From positions 1-33,869 of the IMG/VR virus record IMGVR_UViG_3300030060_007278: 33,869 bases of DNA; one strand, written 5' to 3'. Under the pieces are notes generated by a model, which was given only the letters and a program-made list of their open reading frames with translations, searched no databases and was not told the DNA's origin. Every line of letters begins with the position of its first letter. The first letter of the stretch is position 1. The stretch is from a virus. This document shows positions 1-6,378 of this stretch, in pieces. A program made the translations under genes and the position numbers.

Positions 1-626
1 TAACCAACAACCAATGCTGCAAGAAATGTATCACCAGCACCCACCACATCAAATACATTCACCTTCTCTGCTGGATATATCTTACCTCTATACTCTGTTC
101 CAACACCACCTCTAGTTATGATCAAATTATCTGGATCATAATAAGTAAGTTTCTCAAATTCAATCTCATTAATCTTAACAAATACACCCTCTGGTATGGT
201 ATTCTTTTTAGTGTCAACAAATACTGGACCTACAAACCTCGAAGAGATTTCCATTAATTTCTCCTGTGTTATAAATCCTTTATCATAATCTGATATTACA
301 AGCGCATCATACTGTTTACTTGCAATGCACTGATCTACAAAATCACAATCCAAGTTTTCTACACCACCCTCTTCATCAACACGAAGTATCTGTTGATTTG
401 ATTTCTCATGGATATATCTAGTCTTTGTAATCGTTTCTTCATTGGTTATCATATCTACATCGACACCAAAAGAATTTAGATTATTGAAAACATTCCATGC
501 CATTCCCTCTGTACTAATAGATCTAGTATAATTCAAGACAGGAACAGGTGCTTCGGGGTTCAGTCTCTTGACCTCACCATAAACATACTTATCAATACAA
601 CTATCACCAATTAATAATACTTTCAT
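1..626 (-). CDS. hldA: ADP-heptose pathway sugar kinase (PfkB/RfaE domain I family), 3' end cut by window edge
   Basis: The frame is open from the ATG at 626 to the left edge, giving 208 visible residues; the C-terminus lies outside. It starts MKVLLIGDSCIDKY, with the NPEAPVPVL substrate-side motif, DYDKGF, FVDTKK, the KINEIEFEKL segment that resembles RfaE/HldE kinases, LIITRGG, and the PfkB signature GAGDTF (catalytic Asp about residue 199). This family phosphorylates D-glycero-D-manno-heptose 7-phosphate at C1. It is more compact than the bacterial HldE kinase domain, mainly between the NEIEFEKL and TRGG segments, and the usual GGAAN glycines read EGMAWN, so substrate specificity could differ. 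Its ATG overlaps the stop of the nucleotidyltransferase gene (ATGA), consistent with translational coupling. Another PfkB sugar kinase role is possible, but the neighbours favour heptose. Confidence 0.8.
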   Translation of the reverse strand, partial: MKVLLIGDSCIDKYVYGEVKRLNPEAPVPVLNYTRSISTEGMAWNVFNNLNSFGVDVDMITNEETITKTRYIHEKSNQQILRVDEEGGVENLDCDFVDQCIASKQYDALVISDYDKGFITQEKLMEISSRFVGPVFVDTKKNTIPEGVFVKINEIEFEKLTYYDPDNLIITRGGVGTEYRGKIYPAEKVNVFDVVGAGDTFLAALVVG

Positions 627-1021
627 AGATTATGAATCTTTTTGATTGTGTTACTACTTGCATACCCACCAACTCTCGGAAGGAATCTAACTTCTTTACC
701 AAACTTTCTACCTACCACATCACCATTCCTCCAATCATCACCCAATAATATTATATCAGGTGAATACAATTGAATCAAGCCTTCTAGTTCTTTTCTGTCA
801 CCAAATGTCAACACTACATCAATATACTTGATTGCCTCAAGCATCGCAACTCTATAACATAGATCATTAACTGGTCTATATTCTCCTTTATCTTCCTTTA
901 TCTTCTCATCGGTATCAGTCGCAACAATAACCCTATCTCCTAGTGACCTTGCAACTTTGAAGAGTTGTATGTGACCAGGATGAAGTATATCGAATGTACC
1001 ATTACACCATACAGTTTTCAT
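623..1021 (-). CDS. hldC: heptose-1-phosphate nucleotidyltransferase (RfaE domain II / HldC-like)
   Basis: A complete 132-residue cytidylyltransferase-fold enzyme. It opens with VWCNGTFDILHPGH, which contains the HxGH nucleotide-binding motif, and ends with SSNTIKKI, the counterpart of the C-terminal S/T-x-x-I motif. The central VNDLCYRVAML and DIILLGDDW segments are typical of RfaE domain II. The family transfers AMP to heptose 1-phosphate to make ADP-heptose. In many bacteria this domain is fused to the kinase as HldE; here the two are separate, overlapping genes. It overlaps the upstream phosphatase gene by 4 bases and the kinase by 4 bases. A related glycerol-3-phosphate or other nucleotidyltransferase is the alternative, but adjacency to kinase and phosphatase favours ADP-heptose. 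Confidence 0.85.
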   Translation of the reverse strand: MKTVWCNGTFDILHPGHIQLFKVARSLGDRVIVATDTDEKIKEDKGEYRPVNDLCYRVAMLEAIKYIDVVLTFGDRKELEGLIQLYSPDIILLGDDWRNGDVVGRKFGKEVRFLPRVGGYASSNTIKKIHNL

Positions 1022-1695
1022 AACGAACCAGCAAACTCCAATAGATTATCAAACACTTGAACATCATTGTACTTAGAACTAATACCTTTCAGATGTTCTT
1101 TCTCTGTCTTTTCTCCTTTACCAGTCCTTACTAGAATTGGTTTAGCACCTGCTTTCTGTGCCATCTTAATATCTTCTATGGTGTCACCAACATAATATCC
1201 TTTTTTAAAATCAACATTCATTTCCTGAGTTGCTCGATTCAACATACCTATATTTGGTTTAGCATAAGGATCTTGAATATTATCACTCTGATTATAATAG
1301 AAACCATCAATACTCATGATTCCTGCATTACCAAAGTTCTGCATATAAAAACCTTGTAGGTTATTTACATCTTGATCTGACAGCAACCCTCTAGAAATAT
1401 TAGGTTGATCTGAAAATAATACAACTCTATGACCCTTCAATCTTAATTGCTTCATTGCTTCAAGAGAACCAGCAATAAATTTTACATCCTCATATCTTTT
1501 AATGACATTCTTCCATTCATTAATAACACCATCACGATCAATACCAATTACAGGACCATTAAAGGTAGTTGGCCAATCTGCAGGTTGTTGTGGTGGCATC
1601 CCCATTTGTTGAGGGGGAGATCCACCATTATTAGGTGTTGAAGTTGGAAATTGAACAGGTTGTGTTGGTGGTTGTTTTGATTTATATCTTCCCAT
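1018..1695 (-). CDS. gmhB: HAD-family D,D-heptose 1,7-bisphosphate phosphatase
   Basis: 225 residues. HAD motifs are in order: DRDGVIN with nucleophile D53 and D55, FSDQ (S95) for motif II, KPNIG (K146) for motif III, and VGDTIEDI (D171, D175) for motif IV, followed by the LVRTGKG stretch typical of GmhB. The family removes the 7-phosphate of heptose 1,7-bisphosphate, between the kinase and nucleotidyltransferase steps. Two oddities: the first 45 or so residues are a Pro/Gln/Asn-rich low-complexity extension absent from GmhB, and the zinc-binding cysteine loop of typical GmhB is missing (no Cys near residues 130-145). The start overlaps the end of the carbamoyltransferase gene by 14 bases. 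A histidinol-phosphatase-like activity cannot be excluded from sequence alone. Confidence 0.8.
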   Translation of the reverse strand: MGRYKSKQPPTQPVQFPTSTPNNGGSPPQQMGMPPQQPADWPTTFNGPVIGIDRDGVINEWKNVIKRYEDVKFIAGSLEAMKQLRLKGHRVVLFSDQPNISRGLLSDQDVNNLQGFYMQNFGNAGIMSIDGFYYNQSDNIQDPYAKPNIGMLNRATQEMNVDFKKGYYVGDTIEDIKMAQKAGAKPILVRTGKGEKTEKEHLKGISSKYNDVQVFDNLLEFAGSL

Positions 1696-3520
1696 TGTCT
1701 TTTCCTCTTGGTCTTAAGTTAGAACGTTCGTTGGACAAGAAAACTAACTTACCTATTTCAGGTAGATATAAGTATTCTAACTGACTGTTAAATAAAGTAG
1801 TTATAGCATCATCTAAAGTATCAACCAAAGGTTGTCCACCAAGATTAAAGCTTGTATTGAAGAGAATAGGAACTCCAGAAAGCTTATAGAACTCATTAAT
1901 AAGATCATAATAGTTCTTATTCTGTTCTTGAGTCACAGTCTGTATTCTACAAGTACCATCAACATGAGTGATAGAAGGTAGATCTCCAATATGTGCATCT
2001 TGCATTTCCATAGCATACATCATATATGGAGTTTCATCAAGACCCCTCATATCAAACCATTCTGCAGCATGTTCTTGGAGAATAGAACCAGCAAACGGTC
2101 TAAACCATTCTCTGCCTTTAACATTATTGACAAAATCCTTACCATTAGGATCTGTTGGATCATAAAGAATAGAACGATTACCCAATGCTCTTGGACCTGC
2201 TTCTGCTCTTCCTTGATATATGGAAACTATCTTGCGATCCTTAATCAATTGTGCAACATCTGCTGCTGTTACATCAGTAACATTGATTAAACCCTCTCCT
2301 TCATCTTTAAGAATTCCATATTTTTTTAAATCATCTGGTGTATAATTATATTCACTTCCAAGATAAAGAGTAGTTAAAGGATCTTTTGGATGTTCCTTAA
2401 ATGGTTCATCTGTTTCATTATGTTCTTTTAATTTTTGATTATGTTGCTCAATCTGTTGGTGAGCAAATAGTTTACCTGCACCAACAACAGTGCCACCATC
2501 ATGACATATAGGATCAATGTAAATGTTTAACTCAGGGAATCTTTCTTTAAAATAATAATTTGCTATTACATTCAATCCATACCCACCAGAAATAACAATA
2601 TTATTCTCTCCAGTCATATCCACTGCCCTTTCAATTAAATCACCAACATATTGTTGAGTTTCTTCTTGAACAGCCCATGCAATATTCTTTTGTACTGATT
2701 TTACTTTATTTTTATTATAATGCCACTCTGTATTATCTTCTCCATCATAATCTAGATAACCATACCTCTTAGTATCAATCCACGCACCTGCTGGATAATT
2801 AGGAACGAATACATTTTTATCACCTCTTCCACCTTCTCTTAGTAACTGTGGAATCTTAGGATCTTTTTTACCATAAGGAGCAAGACCCATTGTTTTTCCT
2901 GCTTCAATTGGACCCCACCCCAAATATTGAGTTACTGCTTCATATGCCTTAACTGTTGTAATTGCACCATCAACATCATATTGAATTCCATCTACAGTTT
3001 GATTCATAGCATATCCAAAATTATTTGAATACCTTTTGAAAAGTGGTTGGATATCACCAGGAAAAGTACATTTATATATACTTTCCGTTTCATATGATTG
3101 AATCTTATTATTTTGTTCTTCATTATCTAGTTTTATATCCTGTAGACTTCCACATCCATCTACAACCAAAGCAACTGCTTCATCAAAACCAGATCCATAA
3201 AAGGCAGATGCAGCATGTTGTAAATGATGTTCATTACCCATCTTAACAACTTGAGATTGAGGATAGAATTTTTTAACCAGTGCAGAATAAGAATCATCAC
3301 CAGTCCAAGGAAGTCGATGTTCTTCTTGACCTGTTCCCCCAATGACAAGTAAATCAATATGGTTTTCATCCATGATTTTAAGCATCCCCCTATAGGGATT
3401 CCCATCTCTTTTAAACCTAGAAAGTCTTTCTTCCTCAATATAAACATCAAGGATTCCATCTTTAATTAATGCAGCAGATCCATTATGACCTGGATTGATT
3501 GCTAATATGTTAAATGTCAT
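1682..3520 (-). CDS. NodU/CmcH-family carbamoyltransferase
   Basis: A full-length 612-residue member of the carbamoyltransferase family (NodU, CmcH, TobZ). The N-terminal ASKHA/Kae1-like domain starts ILAINPGHNGSAAL and has the EEERLSRFK segment, the metal-binding-type HHLQHAASAF (residues 98-107), VVDGCGS, and GKTMGLAPYG. ISGGYGLN and PICHDGGTVVGAG follow at about residues 310-350. The C-terminal half has EAGPRALGNRSIL, FRPFAGSI and SGVPILFNTSFN, all family hallmarks. These enzymes move the carbamoyl group of carbamoyl phosphate, via carbamoyl-adenylate, onto a sugar hydroxyl. The start at 3520 abuts the GT9 stop. In this operon the acceptor is most simply a heptose or another surface sugar, but that is inference. 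Confidence 0.93.
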   Translation of the reverse strand: MTFNILAINPGHNGSAALIKDGILDVYIEEERLSRFKRDGNPYRGMLKIMDENHIDLLVIGGTGQEEHRLPWTGDDSYSALVKKFYPQSQVVKMGNEHHLQHAASAFYGSGFDEAVALVVDGCGSLQDIKLDNEEQNNKIQSYETESIYKCTFPGDIQPLFKRYSNNFGYAMNQTVDGIQYDVDGAITTVKAYEAVTQYLGWGPIEAGKTMGLAPYGKKDPKIPQLLREGGRGDKNVFVPNYPAGAWIDTKRYGYLDYDGEDNTEWHYNKNKVKSVQKNIAWAVQEETQQYVGDLIERAVDMTGENNIVISGGYGLNVIANYYFKERFPELNIYIDPICHDGGTVVGAGKLFAHQQIEQHNQKLKEHNETDEPFKEHPKDPLTTLYLGSEYNYTPDDLKKYGILKDEGEGLINVTDVTAADVAQLIKDRKIVSIYQGRAEAGPRALGNRSILYDPTDPNGKDFVNNVKGREWFRPFAGSILQEHAAEWFDMRGLDETPYMMYAMEMQDAHIGDLPSITHVDGTCRIQTVTQEQNKNYYDLINEFYKLSGVPILFNTSFNLGGQPLVDTLDDAITTLFNSQLEYLYLPEIGKLVFLSNERSNLRPRGKDNGKI

Positions 3521-4461
3521 TATACAGTCTCCTTAATATGTTTTGCAATGTTTGAATATATTTCATTAATTTGATCGTCATTGAAATCCATAAGACGATC
3601 ATTTAATCTATCTGCTAGATGTGAATCAAATCCACATGCACGAATAGGTGAGTATGTTTTTGGTATATCTTCATTTTCTATAATATTAAACCAATCAGAG
3701 TACGTGATATTCTCAGCATAAGTTGATCCAAGAATAACGGATCCTGGTTTATCAAATGCTCTTGCCATATGCTGACCTAAACTATCACATCCAATAAAGT
3801 AATCAGATGCTTCAATGATAGCACTCCACATACGAAGATCTCCCTGTGGTTTTTCTGATATTGTATCTTCTTGTGCTACTGCTTGGCAGAAATCAGGTTC
3901 TGCCATCAATATAATATTATATTTCTGAGATAACTTCTTAACTAACTTATAATATACATTTGGTTCAATTGATCTTGTACTATCATCTATAATATCCCCA
4001 TTATCAACTCTTGCAGACCTTCCAAATGGTTGAATTACGATTGTTTTATTCTTACTCTGTTTAGATTCTACTGCTGCTATAAGATTAGAAGCACCTTTCT
4101 CCTCTGCTTTAGCTAAGTAAAGATGAGGGGGATCTAAATCAGAATGATCATCAGTCTCATTAATAATCTTATCAAACCCTTCTACCAAAGAACACTTCTG
4201 ATTGTAGTATTCCCAGAGTAAATATGGTTCTGGATGGATTACCTGATTGTCTTTAATTAAAAGATTGAATATACCCTTTACATCCATACTGTACGTCTTC
4301 TCTTGAAGAAGACGATTACCAAACATCAAAGTGTCCCATCCACCTATGATAATACCAAAGTCTTTATCTGGATTTTTCTTTGCGTATTTCTCTAATGCTG
4401 GAATTGCACATATAACTCTACCTGCTCCACCATCAAGGTGAAAAACTTTCTTGCGTTCCAT
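3520..4461 (-). CDS. GT9-family glycosyltransferase (ADP-heptose:LPS heptosyltransferase-like)
   Basis: 313 residues, first gene of the sugar operon. The N-terminus HLDGGAGRVICAIPALEKYA is the Rossmann-like acceptor-side motif of GT9 enzymes (normally a GDxL-type loop followed by a P-A-L helix). The C-terminal nucleotide-sugar domain has TIVIQPFG, then YFIGCDSLGQHMARAFDKP and SVILGST, matching the heptosyltransferase D-(T/S)-G-x-x-H-x-A-A motif with Leu-Gly in place of Gly-Leu. GT9 enzymes transfer heptose from ADP-heptose to the LPS core; here the product of the genes downstream would be the donor. It is preceded by a sigma70-like promoter overlapped by a late promoter. The acceptor is unknown and could be host LPS, capsule or a phage component. 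Confidence 0.78.
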   Translation of the reverse strand: MERKKVFHLDGGAGRVICAIPALEKYAKKNPDKDFGIIIGGWDTLMFGNRLLQEKTYSMDVKGIFNLLIKDNQVIHPEPYLLWEYYNQKCSLVEGFDKIINETDDHSDLDPPHLYLAKAEEKGASNLIAAVESKQSKNKTIVIQPFGRSARVDNGDIIDDSTRSIEPNVYYKLVKKLSQKYNIILMAEPDFCQAVAQEDTISEKPQGDLRMWSAIIEASDYFIGCDSLGQHMARAFDKPGSVILGSTYAENITYSDWFNIIENEDIPKTYSPIRACGFDSHLADRLNDRLMDFNDDQINEIYSNIAKHIKETV

Positions 4462-4502
4462 AAGTAAAATCCAAGTACCTGTGAATGTAATTCATACACT
4501 GG

Positions 4503-4509
4503 TATTTAT
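4503..4509 (-). promoter_or_regulatory. T4-type late promoter core (ATAAATA) before the sugar operon
   Basis: The minus strand reads TAATAAATACC, one base short of the T4 late octamer TATAAATA. It lies about 41 bases upstream of the GT9 start and overlaps the -10 box of a sigma70-like promoter, so the operon might be read both early and late. Confidence 0.45.
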
Positions 4510-4536
4510 TATACTACCAAAATCTTATTTGTGCAA
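4508..4536 (-). promoter_or_regulatory. sigma70-like promoter of the heptose/carbamoyl operon
   Basis: Reading the minus strand, a weak -35 (TTGCAC) is followed by exactly 17 bases and a perfect TATAAT at 4508-4513. The expected start of transcription is near 4500, giving a leader of about 40 bases before the GT9 ATG at 4461. The -35 lies immediately beyond the stop codon of the upstream fibre gene (4537-4539). It suggests that the host polymerase can read the sugar operon before late transcription begins. Confidence 0.55.
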
Positions 4537-5496
4537 CTATACCGTAGAAACCCCAACGCTTGTAGTGACACCCGATAAACCATGACAATTAACAGTAAAT
4601 TCAAGTGTAGTATCTACCTCAACAGTAGGAACAGATATGGTTACTGTACCAACTCCACTTAGTGTTGATTTATTAGGTGATATTGTAAGTTCTCCGTCAT
4701 AGATTCCTACATTTATATTTTTTGTAATCCATGTCACATCTTGATCTTGTTCTTGGTTAGTGAATGTAATAGTAAAGTTAACATTACTTCCACCGACAAG
4801 AGTGTATGGTTGAGGGGTTACTGTCAATGATAATTCTGGTCTATCTTGCTCATAATATTGAGGTTCAACTCTTGCAAAAGCTATTTTTAACGGAACCTTA
4901 ACAGAATTTACTGCATCTAAAGTTATAGTTGTTGTTCCAATACCAGCAACGGTTCCAATATTTTCTTGAGTTTCCGTTTTAACCCAGTCACCTACTACAA
5001 TATTATCAGTAGAAGCTACTCCAATAATCTTCGACAATCCAGTTCCTGTTGATGATAAACCAACAGAATCACATTCTACCCAATTCTTAACAACAATACC
5101 TGTAGTTAAACCTACCCATGATGTTGTTCCTATACCTAGTGCATCAGTATCCGATTTAACAAACTCAATATATCCATCTTCAGGAGTTGCTGCACCAGGT
5201 CTTTTTGGTATATCAGATTCAGCAAACCAAATAGGTGCATCTGAACTACCTGGCATATTTCTAAGTGCCTGGCGATATGTTGCCCATGCAGTTTTGGTAC
5301 TACTATCCAAAGGAGAATCTTCTCCTTGTGTCCAGTCTGATGCAAGAAGTTCTTTATCCCTAAAATTTCTCAAAGTTATCATATGATCTCTTACAAAATC
5401 ATTATGATTTTCCAATCTACCTGCTAATTCATCCTGCAAGTCACGAACTTCTTCTGTTCTTGTAGTTGTTCCGTCTGAGTTAAAGATAATTCCCAT
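4537..5496 (-). CDS. tail fibre assembly/adhesin protein with tail-assembly-chaperone-like N-terminus and Ig-like C-terminus
   Basis: 319 residues. Residues about 37-85 contain LRNFRDKELLASDWTQ and AWATYRQALRNMP, the pattern of the phage tail-fibre assembly chaperone family, in which SDWT and W-x-x-YRQALR-x-x-P are hallmarks. The middle is a GIGTT/V-rich beta segment like those in neighbouring fibre proteins. The last 90 or so residues (LSLTVTPQPYTLVGGSNVNF through LEFTVN) look like an immunoglobulin-type beta-sandwich. It follows the two Cys-rich genes by 12 bases with a good ribosome-binding site (AGAGGAT). It may help fold or cap the fibres encoded upstream, or be a fibre component itself; the exact role is not resolved. 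Confidence 0.7.
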   Translation of the reverse strand: MGIIFNSDGTTTRTEEVRDLQDELAGRLENHNDFVRDHMITLRNFRDKELLASDWTQGEDSPLDSSTKTAWATYRQALRNMPGSSDAPIWFAESDIPKRPGAATPEDGYIEFVKSDTDALGIGTTSWVGLTTGIVVKNWVECDSVGLSSTGTGLSKIIGVASTDNIVVGDWVKTETQENIGTVAGIGTTTITLDAVNSVKVPLKIAFARVEPQYYEQDRPELSLTVTPQPYTLVGGSNVNFTITFTNQEQDQDVTWITKNINVGIYDGELTISPNKSTLSGVGTVTISVPTVEVDTTLEFTVNCHGLSGVTTSVGVSTV

Positions 5497-5508
5497 TTGT
5501 ATATCCTC

Positions 5509-6378
5509 TTAAGATGTAGTCATACAACAAATACCAAACTCTGGTGCATTATCACATGGTATACCATAGAATGTCCAGCACGGTCTTCCTATAGCAGTAA
5601 CACCACCTTGACCACTACCCTCTCCAGGATAGGCTCCTGCTACACAAGCAGACTGGAATGGTGCATTAGTTAATTGTATACACACAGTATCTAGATAATT
5701 GGTGGTATTCTGCTCCTTACTCCACATCAAACATTGACATATAGCAGTATGACCAACTTGCCTATCACATCCTGAACTATTCCATAATTGACAATATCCA
5801 AGAACTGGAAACTTATTATAGTTCAACCAATAATTTATAGTATGAGCTCTACACAAACAAGCTTTCCATCCTGGAGCTGCTATCCCAAATTCCATATGAG
5901 TTATACTATCATATTGAGTGTTGCAACAATAATGACAAACACCCGAAAACATCATACAACATTGTCCTTGGTTTGGAACACCACAACAAGAACTTACTGG
6001 CCAACCACACATACAACCAACACAATAAGTATTGCTACATCGACAATAACAATTTGAACCTTTGCTGCCCTTCATTCCAAAACACATGTGCTGCATACAA
6101 CATGCACACATTCTTATACCCCTATAACACCACTTAAATGCCCTATACAAGCTTGTATCAATATGCCATTCTACAGTACATCCATAACAATCATTCCAAT
6201 CGGGACAATTGCAAATAGTAACCCATTCATTAAATCCTGGCATGATACGAGTAGTACCAGCAGTCGGAGCCTGTGTGGCTAAAGTGCAAATGGTATTACA
6301 AACATCTGCTGCTGTTAATCCAGCAGAACCACCACTGGATGTACCAGTGGATGAGACTGTTTTAATATAACGTGTCAT
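5509..6378 (-). CDS. cysteine-rich putative fibre/adhesin protein (36 Cys in 289 residues)
   Basis: 289 residues with 36 cysteines (12.5%), spread from residue about 27 to the C-terminus, including five CC doublets and many CxC or CxxC pairs; Trp, Tyr, Gly and Met are also frequent. The first 25 residues (MTRYIKTVSSTGTSSGGSAG...) are a Ser/Gly/Thr-rich fibre-type leader without cysteine. There is no signal peptide or membrane segment. The start overlaps the stop of the 894-residue Cys-rich gene (TAATG), so the two are surely co-translated. The function is not recognised; position among fibre genes suggests a virion surface protein. Cysteines could form disulfides after lysis or bind metal. 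The intact frame, coupling and shared composition with its neighbour argue that it is a real gene. Confidence 0.8.
   Translation of the reverse strand: MTRYIKTVSSTGTSSGGSAGLTAADVCNTICTLATQAPTAGTTRIMPGFNEWVTICNCPDWNDCYGCTVEWHIDTSLYRAFKWCYRGIRMCACCMQHMCFGMKGSKGSNCYCRCSNTYCVGCMCGWPVSSCCGVPNQGQCCMMFSGVCHYCCNTQYDSITHMEFGIAAPGWKACLCRAHTINYWLNYNKFPVLGYCQLWNSSGCDRQVGHTAICQCLMWSKEQNTTNYLDTVCIQLTNAPFQSACVAGAYPGEGSGQGGVTAIGRPCWTFYGIPCDNAPEFGICCMTTS

Noticed and set aside
1-4461. Host bacterial LPS genes joined by misassembly
   Set aside because: The genes have phage-style overlaps, lie within 75 bases of a fibre gene with a promoter containing a late core, and share the base composition of the rest.
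5788-6282. Plus-strand open frames rich in Thr, Ile and Ser opposite the Cys-rich genes
   Set aside because: They are shadows of the TGT/TGC codons on the other strand (ACA/GCA), lack ribosome-binding sites and resemble nothing.
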